Source: Gordonia alkaliphila
GTDB lineage: Bacteria; Actinomycetota; Actinomycetes; Mycobacteriales; Mycobacteriaceae
Length of the DNA stretch: 64,000 nt
Assembly: GCF_023017165.1 (NCBI RefSeq)
Contig: NZ_JALKBW010000001.1
Location: 682,001-746,000 of the forward strand
Direction of reading: 5' to 3'
Shown: in pieces, positions 52,800 through 61,874 of the stretch
Layout: every line of letters begins with the position of its first letter
How positions within the stretch are numbered: the stretch's first letter is position 1
The notes under the pieces: model-generated
The model's database searches: none
What the model was told of the DNA's origin: nothing
What the model saw: only the letters and a program-made list of their open reading frames with translations
Position numbers and translations under genes: made by a program

Positions 52800-54040
52800 C
52801 AGCGGGCCTGCACCGTCATCGGGAGGTGGGCGAAGCCGCGCACATTGACCGAGTGCACGCGCTCGGCGGCGGCCTCGTCGATCTCGTAGCCGCGGACGGT
52901 CCGGGCCAGCTCGGCCAGGCCGATGTTGGTCTCCAGCCGCGCGAGGTGCGCGCCGAGGCAGAAGTGGGTGCCGAGGCCGAAGCTCATGATGGTGCGGCTC
53001 ACGTCGCGACCCAGGCGGAACTGGCCGGCGTCGGGCCCGAAGACCTCTTCGTCGCGGTTGGCCGAGCCCACCAGCAGCAGGATCCGCTGCCCGGCCTCGA
53101 TCCGGTGGCCGCCGAACTCGACGGCCTCGCTGACGCGCCGCAGCAGCATCTGCGTGGACGTGTCGTAGCGGAGGGTCTCCTCCACCCAGTCGCTCACCTG
53201 CTGCTCACCCGGGTCGTCGAGCACCTTGGCCAGCTCGCCGCGATTGCGGTTGCCCCAGAACACCGAGTTGGCCAGGAGCTTGGTGGTGGTCTCGTTGCCG
53301 GCCACCACCATCAGCATCATGAAGCCGATGATCTCCTCGTCGGTCAGCCGGGCGAGTTCGCCGTCGTCGCCGACCATCTCCGCTCCGATCAGCGCCGACA
53401 CCAGGTCGTCGCCGAGGTTCTTCCGGCGTTCGGCGAGCAGCTCGGTGTAGTAACGGTGCAGCTCGAGGTACGCGTAGATCGCCGCCTCGGGGACATCGGT
53501 GACGCCCTCCTCGCGGTGGATCAGCAGGTCCGACTGGGTGCGCAGGTGCGCCCGATCGGCGGGGCCGACACCCAGCAGTTCGGAGACCACGTCCATCGGC
53601 AGCAGGCCGGCGAAGTCGTTGACGTAGTCGAACTGACCCATCTGCAGGCACTTATCCCAGTGCTGCGCGGTGAGTTCGGCGATCCGCCCGGCCAGTTCGC
53701 TGACGCGGCGCGGCGTGAAGCCCTTGGAGACCAGCTTGCGCAGCCGCAGGTGGCGCGGGTCGTCCATGGCCAGGAAGCTCATCGACTTCTCCGCGTGCGG
53801 GGTGTACGACGCCGGGTCGATGGACACGCCCCAGCTGTTGGAGAGGCGCACGTTGTCGCGGAAGCCCGCGGCCACGTCGGCGTGCCGGGCCAGCGCCCAG
53901 AAGTCGCCGTCGGAGTTGTAGTACACCGGGGCTTCGGCGCGCAGTCGCGCGTACGTCGGGTACGGGTCTTCGTGCAGGTCGTACGAGTAGGGGTCGAACG
54001 GGATGCGCGTCTGCATCCCCCGGTCGGCTGCGGCGGTCAT
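52799..54040 (-). CDS. Cytochrome P450, CYP123-like
   Basis: 413 residues, the usual bacterial P450 size. LMMVVAGNETTTKLLAN is the I helix, ETLRYDTSTQMLLR the ExxR region, and MSFGLGTHFCLGAHLARLE the heme loop (Cys near residue 360). Position between the CYP51-side SDR and a TetR gene equals that of CYP123 in M. tuberculosis. Substrate unknown. Confidence 0.88.
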   Translation of the reverse strand: MTAAADRGMQTRIPFDPYSYDLHEDPYPTYARLRAEAPVYYNSDGDFWALARHADVAAGFRDNVRLSNSWGVSIDPASYTPHAEKSMSFLAMDDPRHLRLRKLVSKGFTPRRVSELAGRIAELTAQHWDKCLQMGQFDYVNDFAGLLPMDVVSELLGVGPADRAHLRTQSDLLIHREEGVTDVPEAAIYAYLELHRYYTELLAERRKNLGDDLVSALIGAEMVGDDGELARLTDEEIIGFMMLMVVAGNETTTKLLANSVFWGNRNRGELAKVLDDPGEQQVSDWVEETLRYDTSTQMLLRRVSEAVEFGGHRIEAGQRILLLVGSANRDEEVFGPDAGQFRLGRDVSRTIMSFGLGTHFCLGAHLARLETNIGLAELARTVRGYEIDEAAAERVHSVNVRGFAHLPMTVQAR

Positions 54041-54645
54041 CGGGTCTCCTGATCGAGAGCGGGCTGATCGGTCAAGAGCAGTCGGGCGGCGGCGACGAGC
54101 CGCTCGGACGTCTGCTCGTAGGTGAGGTGGCCCATGCCGGCGTGCACCAGGCCACCGGCGTAGAGCATTTCCAGGGCGTCGACGACGGGGCCCGGATCGG
54201 CCGGATCGGTGTCGAGGGCTTGGGCCAGGCGCTGCCGGATGAAGCCGCCGACGCGCAGTCGCAGGTGTTCGACGTCGGGGTCGGCGCCGAGCAGCGCGAC
54301 GGTCACCGCGCCGCCGAGCTGACCTTCCCCGGCCACCACCATCGACACCCCCCGCAGCACCTGCGCGACGCGCTCGACGGGGTCGAGGTCCGGGTCGGGC
54401 GCGGGCACGCCGTCGGCCAGTCGGCGCCAGAAGACCTCGGCCACCAGGTGACTCTTCGACGAGAAGTAGGTGTACGCGGTGGCCGGCGCCACGCCGGCGC
54501 GTTTGGCCACCGCTCGGACCGTCAGCCCGTCGAAGCCGTCCTCGTTGAGCACCTCGACGGCGGCATCGGCGAGCCGGGCCACCGTCTCGGCCTGCTGCGG
54601 CGTGAGACGACGACGCGTGGATTCCTGGGACACGGCGCTGGACAT
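54037..54645 (-). CDS. TetR-family regulator of the CYP51 locus
   Basis: 202 residues. LTVRAVAKRAGVAPATAYTY (helix-turn-helix, about residues 39-58) then FSSKSHLVAEVF. It is the first gene of the leftward operon (4-nt overlap with the P450) and divergent from the ALDH gene, so it probably controls both directions from the 64-nt gap. Confidence 0.88.
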   Translation of the reverse strand: MSSAVSQESTRRRLTPQQAETVARLADAAVEVLNEDGFDGLTVRAVAKRAGVAPATAYTYFSSKSHLVAEVFWRRLADGVPAPDPDLDPVERVAQVLRGVSMVVAGEGQLGGAVTVALLGADPDVEHLRLRVGGFIRQRLAQALDTDPADPGPVVDALEMLYAGGLVHAGMGHLTYEQTSERLVAAARLLLTDQPALDQETR

Positions 54646-54659
54646 GTGACCGACGCTAC

Positions 54660-54700
54660 ACTAGGTTCAGATTCGAGTCCAGACACCTGTCCAGATGGAG
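54660..54700. promoter_or_regulatory. Divergent promoter/operator gap of the CYP51 locus
   Basis: The gap between the TetR and ALDH genes holds a direct repeat GTCCAGA-CACCT-GTCCAGA (54677-54695) and a GGTTCAG...GAGTCC segment. No KstR box is present. A GGAG (54697-54700) sets the ALDH start at ATG 54710. Confidence 0.4.
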
Positions 54701-54709
54701 TTCCAGCAC

Positions 54710-56176
54710 ATGACTCTTCGCCCTGATTTCGCCTCCGACCTGCTGATCGACGGCAAACTCGTCGCCGGTTCCGGCGGCACCTACGACGTCGTGAACCCCG
54801 CCACCGAGGAGGTGATCGGCCAGGCGGCACAGGCCACCGCGGCCGATATGGACGCCGCGATCGCCGCCGCCCGGGCCGCCTTCGACACCACCGATTGGTC
54901 CCGCGACCACGCCTTCCGCGCGCGGTGCCTGCGCCAGCTCCGCGAAGCACTGGCCGGCCACTTCGACGAGCTCCGCGAGCTGACCGTCGCCGAGGTCGGG
55001 TGCCCGGTGTTCCTCACCCACGGCCCGCAGCTGGAGGGCCCGATGAACGACCTCGACTACTTCGCCGGGCTCGCCGAGAGCTACGACTGGACCGTCGACC
55101 TCGGCGAAGCGTCGCCGATGGGCATCAAGAACCATCGCGAGCTGCGGTCCGAGGCGGTCGGCGTGGTCGGCGCCATCACCCCGTGGAACTTCCCGCACCA
55201 GATCAACTTCGCCAAGATCGGCCCCGCCCTGGCCGCCGGCTGCACCGTGGTCCTCAAGGCCGCCCCGGACACCCCGTGGTGCGCGGCCCTGGTGGGCAAG
55301 GTGATCGCCGAGGAGACCGACATCCCGGCCGGCGTGATCAATATCGTCACCTCCACCGACCACGAGCTCGGCGCGCAGCTGACCGCCGATCCGCGGGTGG
55401 ACCTGATCTCGTTCACCGGCTCCACCGCGACCGGTCGCGCGGTGATGGCCAGTGCCGCAGCGTCGTTGAAGAAGGTGTTCTTGGAGCTCGGCGGCAAGTC
55501 CGCGTTCCTGGTGCTCGACGATGCCGACCTCGGCGCCGCCTGCGCGATGGCCGCGTTCAACGTGGTGACCCACGCCGGCCAGGGCTGCGCCATCACCACC
55601 CGCCTGGTGGTGCCGCGCGAGAAGCTCGCCGAAGCCACCGAGCTGACCCGCACCGCGCTCGCCGGGCTGCCCGCCGCCGACCCGACCAAGCCCGGAACCA
55701 TTTGCGGCCCGCTGATTTCCGCGCGCCAACGCGACCGCGTCGAGGAGTACATCGCCCTCGCGGTGGCCGAGGGCGGCACCGTCGAGACCGGCGGCGGCCG
55801 ACCCGCGGACCGCGAGCACGGCTACTTCGTCTCCCCCACGCTGATCTCCGGCCTGGACAACTCCGCCCGCGTCGCGCAGGAGGAGATCTTCGGTCCGGTG
55901 CTGGTGATCCTGGCGCACGACGGCGACGACGATGCGATCGCGATCGCCAACGACTCCCCCTACGGCCTCTCCGGCCAGGTCTGGGGCACCGACCCGGCGC
56001 GGATCAACCGCGTGGTCGACGGCGTCCGCACCGGAACCATGGGCATCAACGGCGGCATCTGGTACTCCGCCGACGTGCCCTTCGGCGGCTACAAGCAATC
56101 CGGCATCGGCCGCGAGATGGGCGTCGCCGGCTTCGCCGAATACCTGGAGACCAAGGCCGTCGCCCGCCCCGCCTGA
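54710..56176 (+). CDS. Aldehyde dehydrogenase of the CYP51 locus
   Basis: 488 residues. ITPWNFPHQINFAKIGPALA, FTGSTATGRAVM, ELGGKSAFLV (catalytic Glu) and HAGQGCAITTR (catalytic Cys, next to Gly rather than the usual second Cys). It is first of a four-gene rightward operon matching Rv0768-Rv0771 of M. tuberculosis in order. It may oxidise an aldehyde, perhaps one released by the P450s. Confidence 0.92.
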   Translation: MTLRPDFASDLLIDGKLVAGSGGTYDVVNPATEEVIGQAAQATAADMDAAIAAARAAFDTTDWSRDHAFRARCLRQLREALAGHFDELRELTVAEVGCPVFLTHGPQLEGPMNDLDYFAGLAESYDWTVDLGEASPMGIKNHRELRSEAVGVVGAITPWNFPHQINFAKIGPALAAGCTVVLKAAPDTPWCAALVGKVIAEETDIPAGVINIVTSTDHELGAQLTADPRVDLISFTGSTATGRAVMASAAASLKKVFLELGGKSAFLVLDDADLGAACAMAAFNVVTHAGQGCAITTRLVVPREKLAEATELTRTALAGLPAADPTKPGTICGPLISARQRDRVEEYIALAVAEGGTVETGGGRPADREHGYFVSPTLISGLDNSARVAQEEIFGPVLVILAHDGDDDAIAIANDSPYGLSGQVWGTDPARINRVVDGVRTGTMGINGGIWYSADVPFGGYKQSGIGREMGVAGFAEYLETKAVARPA

Positions 56177-56237
56177 CGCCTGATCCCGACCCACCAATCC
56201 CCTTCTGCTGCAACCACTTTCGAAAGGAACCCCACCC

Positions 56238-56969
56238 ATGAGCCGTTTCACCGACAAGGTCGCGATCGTCACCGGTGCCGCCGGCGGCATCGGCGAGGCC
56301 TACGCCCGCGCATTGGCCGCCGAAGGCGCCGCCGTGGTGATCGCCGATGTCAACGACGAAGCCGGCCGGGCCGTGGCCGACGCCATCGGCGGCCTCTACG
56401 TGCACACCGACGTCGCCGACCCGGACTCGGCGGCGGCCCTCGCGGCCGCCGTCGTCGAGCGCCACGGCAAGATCGATCTGCTGGTGAACAACGCCGCCAT
56501 CTACGGCGGCATGAAGCTCGACTTCCTCATCACCGTGCCGTGGGACTACTACAAGAAGTTCATGTCGGTGAACCTCGACGGCGCCCTCAACGTGACCCGC
56601 GCGGTGTACCCGCACATGCCCGCCGGCAGCGCGATCGTCAACCAATCCTCCACGGCCGCTTGGCTCTACAGCGGCTTCTACGGTCTGGCCAAGGTCGGCG
56701 TGAACGGCCTCACCCAGCAACTCGCCGTCGAGCTCGGCGGGCAGGGCATCCGGGTCAACGCCATCGCCCCCGGCCCGATCGACACCGAGGCCACCCGCAC
56801 CAGCACCCCGCAGGAGATCGTGCAGGAGATGGTGAACCGCCTGCCGCTCAAGCGCCTGGGAACCCCGGAAGACCTGGTCGGCATGTGCCTGTTCCTGCTG
56901 TCGGCCGAGGCCGACTGGGTCACCGGCCAGATCTTCAACGTCGACGGCGGGCAGGTCATCCGTTCATGA
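56238..56969 (+). CDS. SDR family oxidoreductase
   Basis: 243 residues, classical SDR. VTGAAGGIGEAYARALAAEG, NNAAIYGGM and catalytic YGLAKVGVNGL are present. AAAGGAACC precedes ATG 56238. The stop overlaps the next start (ATGA). Confidence 0.9.
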   Translation: MSRFTDKVAIVTGAAGGIGEAYARALAAEGAAVVIADVNDEAGRAVADAIGGLYVHTDVADPDSAAALAAAVVERHGKIDLLVNNAAIYGGMKLDFLITVPWDYYKKFMSVNLDGALNVTRAVYPHMPAGSAIVNQSSTAAWLYSGFYGLAKVGVNGLTQQLAVELGGQGIRVNAIAPGPIDTEATRTSTPQEIVQEMVNRLPLKRLGTPEDLVGMCLFLLSAEADWVTGQIFNVDGGQVIRS

Positions 56970-57832
56970 ACGACGACACGCTTCGGCTCGGCTACGTCGG
57001 CCTGGGCAACATCGGCGCTCCGATGGCCGGGCGGCTGGCCGCCTGGCCCGGCGGCCTGGACGTCTTCGACCTGAACGACGACGCCGTCGCCGCGCTGGTC
57101 GACAAGGGTGCGACGGCGGCCGCCGACCTCGCTGCGCTCGCCGCGTCGGCTGACGTGATCGGCATCTGCGTGGTGAACGACGCCCAGGTCCGCACGGTGG
57201 TCGACGGCCTGCTCCCCACCGCCCGCGACGGTGCCGTGTTCACCGTGCATTCGACCATCTCCCCGGAGACCGCGGTGGAGCTGGCCGCGGTCTGCGCCGA
57301 ACGGGGCGTGACGCTGCTCGACGCCCCCATCTCCGGCGGCGCGCCCGGCGCCGAACAGGGTCGCCTGGCGATCATGTTCGGCGGCCCGCGCGCGGCCTAC
57401 GAGTCGATCAAGGAGCCGTTCACACTCGCCGGCGACATGCTCGTGCATGCCGGTGAAGTGGGTGCGGGTACCCGAATGAAGTTGGCGCGCAACCTGTTGC
57501 ACTTCATCTCGTTCGCCGCGACCACCGAAGCGGCCCGTCTCGCGGAGGCCTCCGGCCTCGACCTGGCCAAGCTCGGCCGCGTGGTGCGGCACACCGATGC
57601 CATCACCGGCGGCGCCGGCGCGATCATGCTCCGCGAGACCACCACCCCGATCGACCCGGACGACTTCTGGTATTCGATCTTCACCCACGTCCGCGAGTTG
57701 GGCGAGAAGGACCTCGGCCTCGCCCTCGCCGCCGGACGGCAGCTCGGCGTCGACCTTCCGCTCGGCGAACTCGCCCTGCGCGACCTGGCCGCCGGCCTCG
57801 GCGTCCCCCATCCCGAAGGAGAACAGGCATGA
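56966..57832 (+). CDS. 3-Hydroxyisobutyrate dehydrogenase-like oxidoreductase
   Basis: 288 residues of the beta-hydroxyacid dehydrogenase family. GYVGLGNIGAPMAGRL is the NAD motif, DAPISGGAPGAEQGRL the substrate loop, and GAGTRMKLARNLLHF places the catalytic lysine (Lys in RMKLARN). It reduces or oxidises a beta-hydroxy acid. Both ends overlap neighbours by 4 nt, so the three genes are strictly coupled. Confidence 0.9.
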   Translation: MNDDTLRLGYVGLGNIGAPMAGRLAAWPGGLDVFDLNDDAVAALVDKGATAAADLAALAASADVIGICVVNDAQVRTVVDGLLPTARDGAVFTVHSTISPETAVELAAVCAERGVTLLDAPISGGAPGAEQGRLAIMFGGPRAAYESIKEPFTLAGDMLVHAGEVGAGTRMKLARNLLHFISFAATTEAARLAEASGLDLAKLGRVVRHTDAITGGAGAIMLRETTTPIDPDDFWYSIFTHVRELGEKDLGLALAAGRQLGVDLPLGELALRDLAAGLGVPHPEGEQA

Positions 57833-58206
57833 CCGAATCGACCACCGGACCGTCCGCGCAGCGCCAGAAGGGCCTGCGGGTGATGTCGGAGGTGTACGGC
57901 TGGGAGATGGCCGACGGCCCGGGCGACTTCTTCGCCCACACCGCCGACCAGGTCTTCGGCGAAGTCTGGTCGCGCGAGGGCCTGTCCCACCGGGACCGTC
58001 GCCTGATCCTGCTGGGGGCGCTCGCGGCCAACGGCATGGTCGACGTCGCCGAGATCCAGGCCGGTGCCGCCCTCGGCAACGGTGAGCTCACCCCGGAGGA
58101 GCTGAACGAGATCGGCCTGTTCCTCTGCTACTACGTGGGCTGGCCGCTGGGCACCAAGATGACGATGATGTTCGGCGAGCAGATCAAGCAGCACAAGAAG
58201 AAGTAG
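57829..58206 (+). CDS. Carboxymuconolactone decarboxylase-family protein
   Basis: 125 residues. FGEVWSREGLSHRDRRLILLG (in two parts: the EVW core and RDRRLILL) is the CMD signature. The AhpD-type CxxC pair is absent, so a peroxidase role is unlikely. It ends in a lysine-rich tail (KQHKKK). Last gene of the ALDH operon, followed by a strong terminator. Confidence 0.87.
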   Translation: MTESTTGPSAQRQKGLRVMSEVYGWEMADGPGDFFAHTADQVFGEVWSREGLSHRDRRLILLGALAANGMVDVAEIQAGAALGNGELTPEELNEIGLFLCYYVGWPLGTKMTMMFGEQIKQHKKK

Positions 58207-58225
58207 CCGCCCGCGCGGCAGCAAG

Positions 58226-58266
58226 AAGGGGCCCGTCCGACCGCTCATGCGGTGGACGGGCCCCTT
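58226..58266. terminator. Strong bidirectional terminator
   Basis: AAGGGGCCCGTCC and GGACGGGCCCCTT form a 13-bp stem; an inner ACCGC/GCGGT stem with a TCAT loop continues it after one bulged G. It separates two convergent operons. Confidence 0.9.
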
Positions 58267-58282
58267 CCTCATGGAGCTCGGG

Positions 58283-59005
58283 TCAGGCGGTGGCCCCCAG
58301 GTAGGCGGACTCGAGGCGGCCGAGGTCGCCCGCGAGTTCGCTTGCGGGACAGTCGATCGCGACGTTGCCGTGCACCAGCACCACCGCGCGGTCGGCCACT
58401 TCCAGCGCCAGCCGCACGTGCTGCTCCACCAGGATCATCGCGGTGTCCTGCTCCTCCGCCACGGTGCGCAGCACCGGCAGGATCGACTCGACGATCACCG
58501 GTGCCAGGCCCATGCTGAGCTCGTCGATCAGCAGCACCTTCGGCTTCTGCAGCAGGGCCCGGGCGATCGCGAGCATCTGCTGCTCGCCTCCGGAGGTCTG
58601 CCCCGCGGCCACTTTCATCCGCTTGCCGAGCGCCGGGAACCATTCCAGCGCCTGGTCCAGGCCCTCGCGGACCGGCGCCCGACGCGACGACCGGATCGCT
58701 AGACGCAGATTCTGCTCGCACGACAGGCCGCGGAACAGCGCCCGGTCGTCGGGTACCAACACGAGGCCGGCCCGCACCGCGGACCGCGGATCGCCGGAGC
58801 GCACGGCGACACCGTCGACCTCCACCTCGCCGTCGAGCCGCGGGTACAGGCCCGCGAGCGTCTCCAGCGTGGTGGTCTTGCCCGCACCGTTGGGACCGAG
58901 GAACGCGATGATCTCGCCGCGCTCCACGGTCAGGTCGATGCCGCGCACCACCGGGCTGTCCTCCCGGTAGCCCGCATCCAACTTCTGCAACGTCAGCATG
59001 CTCAC
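58283..59005 (-). CDS. ABC transporter ATPase, LivF-type
   Basis: 240 residues. Walker A GPNGAGKTT near residue 38, signature SGGEQQMLAIARAL, Walker B PKVLLIDE, and H-loop EQHVRLAL. The VPDDRALF segment is usual for LivF-type ATPases. GTG 59005 overlaps the stop of the fused permease gene (GTGA); ATG 58999 is the alternative. It pairs with the ATPase domain of the fusion protein. Confidence 0.9.
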   Translation of the reverse strand: MSMLTLQKLDAGYREDSPVVRGIDLTVERGEIIAFLGPNGAGKTTTLETLAGLYPRLDGEVEVDGVAVRSGDPRSAVRAGLVLVPDDRALFRGLSCEQNLRLAIRSSRRAPVREGLDQALEWFPALGKRMKVAAGQTSGGEQQMLAIARALLQKPKVLLIDELSMGLAPVIVESILPVLRTVAEEQDTAMILVEQHVRLALEVADRAVVLVHGNVAIDCPASELAGDLGRLESAYLGATA

Positions 59006-61740
59006 GCCTGCACCTCTTCGTTCGTTTCGGCCACCGGGGTGCCGAGGTAGGCGCCGATCACGTCGGCGTTGGCACGGATCTCGTCGGGAGTACCGGTGGC
59101 GATGAGCTTGCCCAGATCGAGCACGATGACTCGGTCGCACACCGACAGGACCAGGTCCATGTCGTGGTCGATCAGCAGCATGGTGACGCCGCCGTTGCGG
59201 GCTGCGGCCAGACGCTCACCGAGCCAGCGGCTCTCCGACGAGTCCAGGCCGGCGGCCGGCTCGTCGAGCAGCGCGACCTGCGGCTGCCCGGCGAGCACGC
59301 GGGCCACCGAGACCAGCTGACGCTGGCCCTGCGACAGACCCGCCGCTTCGACGTCGGCCAGGTGCGCGATGTCGAGCAGCGCCAGCACCTCCTGCACGGT
59401 CGCCGCGGCATCGTGGATGTCGCGGCGCACGCCGACGGTGACGTTCTCGGCCACCGACAGGTCGTCGTACAACTCGATGTCCTGGAAGGTACGGCCCAGG
59501 CCGACCCGCGAACGACGATGCGGAGCCATCCCGCTCAGTTCGGTGCCGTCGAGGGTCACCGTGCCGGTGCTCGACGCGAACCCGCTGATGGCGTCGACCA
59601 GGGTGGTCTTGCCCGCACCGTTGGGTCCGATCAGGCCGACGATCTCCCCGGGTCGCAGCGCGAAGCTGACCCCGTCGACGGCCACCACCTGGCCGTAGCG
59701 GACGCTGACGTCGTCGACGGTCAGCACCGGAGCGGCGGCGGCGGGGATCGGTGTGCGTTCGACGACCAGCGGCTTGTCGCTCTCGGCGTCGATCGTCTCG
59801 GCGACCGGCGCGGCCTTGCGGCCGCCCAGGAACGCCGGGCGCGGGATCTGCTGCAACTGGCCGACGATGCCGTCGGGGCTGGTCACCACGGTCACCACCA
59901 GCAGGATGCCGCTGACGAGCAGGTAGTAGTCGCCGATGTCGAGCACGTACGACAGCACGGCGCCGGGTGCCATCAGCCCGGCCAGCAACGCACCGGAGAC
60001 GGACGTGACGCCGGCGATGTAGAAGATGACGAACAGGCCGATGCCCGAGAGCACACGGTAGGAGTCGGCGGTCGCCAGCGTCTGCTGGCTGGCCAGCAAC
60101 ACGCCGCCGAGACCGGCGAGGAACGACGCGATCGCGAAGGCGAGCAGCTTGGTGGCGCCCACGTTGATGCCGGAGGCCGCCGCCGAGCGTTCATTGGCCC
60201 GCACCGCGAGCATGGACGCGCCCAGCCGGGAACGACGCAGCCACACCACCGCGAGCGCGCACACCGTCAGCACGACCAGGCAGAGCACGCCGAAGGAGAT
60301 GGTCGGATAGCCTTCGCCGCGACCGATGCCCAGATCGAGACCGAAGAACGACGGCTCCTTGATCGGCGCGCCCTGCAGGCCGCCGTTGAAGCTCGGATTG
60401 CGGAACCAGAACGCTTCGAGGAAGACGGCGAGCGCCAGGGTGGCCACCATCAGCGGCAGACCGCGCACCCGGAGTGCGGGCAGGCCGACGACGACGCCGA
60501 TGGCCGCCGCGACCAGTGCCGCGAGCAGCGCCCCGAGAGGGAACGGCAGACCCATGTTGACGGTGAACCGCGACAGCGAATACGCGGCGGCGCCGGCCAG
60601 CGACAGCTGCGCCAGCGAGACCTGGCCCGCGTAGCCGGTGACGACCACCTGGCTGAGCGCGAGGATGCCGAAGATCAGGCTCATGATGACGGCCAGGCGC
60701 ATGCTGCCGGAGGTGCCGAAGAGCGCGGCCAGCGCGATGCCCACGCAGATGACGGTGGGGATCAGCACGTGGTTCGGACGCGGCGACCGGCCCAGGTCCT
60801 GCCGGATCACCGAGCCGCGACCGGGGAGTCGTTGTCCGCGAGCGAGCAGGAAGATGATGATCAGCAGCAGCGGCACGGCCTCGGCGACGCCCGCATCCGG
60901 GAACCAGTCGTAGGTGACCTGCAGCTTGGTGGCTTCGGACTGCAGCATGCCGATCAGCAGGCCTGCGGCCACGGTCAGACCGATGCTGGAGAAGTTGCCG
61001 ACCAGCGCCGCGGCCAGCGCGGGCACGATGAACATGGTGTAGGCCACCGAGTTGAGCGGCACCATCGGCGCGATGAGCACACCGCCGATGCCGGCGGTGG
61101 CCGACGACAGCGCCCAGTTCGCGACGGCGATCCGGTCCGGCGACAGGCCGGTGACCAGTGCACCCTTCTCCGACTCGGCGGAGGCTTCGGTCGCGATGCC
61201 GAAGCGCGTGTAGCGCAGCACCAGCGCGGCCAGCACAGCCAGCCCGACGATGACGCCGGCCAACCAGAAGTTGGCGGTGGAGACGGAGACGTCGCCCACC
61301 TTGATGGTCTCGTTGGGGAAGATGCGGCCCACGGTGGGCGAGTCGGGTCCGATGCGCAGGGCCAGGAGCGCCTGGATCACCAGCATCACGCCGATCGCGG
61401 CGACCGCCTTGGCCAGGGCGGGCGCGCTGCGCAGCGGCCGGAAGACGATGAGGTAGAGCAGCACGCCGAGCAGCGCGGATATCGCGACGGCGACGATCAG
61501 CGCGGGCAGCACATCCCATTTGCCGCCGAGGTCCACCGTGGTGGGGAAACCGGGGACGGGATTGAGGAGCTCGCCTTGGCGGAGGTAAGCGTAGGTGTAG
61601 GCCGCGTAGAGCGCGATGGCGCCGGTCGCGAAGTTCACCACACCGGAGCTCTTGTAGGTCATCACCAAGGCCAGGCCGAGCGCGGCGAAGACCGCGCCGT
61701 TGCCTAGGCCGAGGGTGAGGAAGGCCAAATGGTCAGTCAT
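59002..61740 (-). CDS. Fused LivH-LivM-LivG ABC importer protein
   Basis: 912 residues. Residues about 1-300 are a LivH-type permease (VMTYKSSGVVNFATGAIALY), about 325-630 a LivM-type permease (VTGYAGQVSLAQLSLAGAAA, PALRVRGLPLMVATLALA), and about 670-905 a LivG-type ATPase (VGLIGPNGAGKTTLVDAISG, then LSQGQRQLVSVARVL, VALLDEPAAGLD). A linker around 635-665 is charged. The frame is open throughout with no internal stop, and coding pattern is even, so this is a true fusion. The complete importer would be this protein, the LivF ATPase and the lipoprotein at 61875. Confidence 0.92.
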   Translation of the reverse strand: MTDHLAFLTLGLGNGAVFAALGLALVMTYKSSGVVNFATGAIALYAAYTYAYLRQGELLNPVPGFPTTVDLGGKWDVLPALIVAVAISALLGVLLYLIVFRPLRSAPALAKAVAAIGVMLVIQALLALRIGPDSPTVGRIFPNETIKVGDVSVSTANFWLAGVIVGLAVLAALVLRYTRFGIATEASAESEKGALVTGLSPDRIAVANWALSSATAGIGGVLIAPMVPLNSVAYTMFIVPALAAALVGNFSSIGLTVAAGLLIGMLQSEATKLQVTYDWFPDAGVAEAVPLLLIIIFLLARGQRLPGRGSVIRQDLGRSPRPNHVLIPTVICVGIALAALFGTSGSMRLAVIMSLIFGILALSQVVVTGYAGQVSLAQLSLAGAAAYSLSRFTVNMGLPFPLGALLAALVAAAIGVVVGLPALRVRGLPLMVATLALAVFLEAFWFRNPSFNGGLQGAPIKEPSFFGLDLGIGRGEGYPTISFGVLCLVVLTVCALAVVWLRRSRLGASMLAVRANERSAAASGINVGATKLLAFAIASFLAGLGGVLLASQQTLATADSYRVLSGIGLFVIFYIAGVTSVSGALLAGLMAPGAVLSYVLDIGDYYLLVSGILLVVTVVTSPDGIVGQLQQIPRPAFLGGRKAAPVAETIDAESDKPLVVERTPIPAAAAPVLTVDDVSVRYGQVVAVDGVSFALRPGEIVGLIGPNGAGKTTLVDAISGFASSTGTVTLDGTELSGMAPHRRSRVGLGRTFQDIELYDDLSVAENVTVGVRRDIHDAAATVQEVLALLDIAHLADVEAAGLSQGQRQLVSVARVLAGQPQVALLDEPAAGLDSSESRWLGERLAAARNGGVTMLLIDHDMDLVLSVCDRVIVLDLGKLIATGTPDEIRANADVIGAYLGTPVAETNEEVQA

Positions 61741-61823
61741 GGATGTAGTAGCCGTTCAGAGAATACGAGGTGGAAGAGCTGAAATTGTGGAAGCGAAGGT
61801 GCCGGAGAAAAGAGCGAAGGGTC

Positions 61824-61850
61824 CGCCGGGACGCGTGCTGCGTCCCGGCG
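61824..61850 (-). promoter_or_regulatory. Hairpin between binding-protein and permease genes
   Basis: CGCCGGGACGC pairs perfectly with GCGTCCCGGCG (11 bp, 5-nt loop), 25 nt after the binding-protein stop. Partial termination or 3' protection here would give excess binding protein over permease, as in many ABC importers. Confidence 0.65.
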
Positions 61851-61874
61851 AACCCCCCGCGGATGGTGCGTCGA

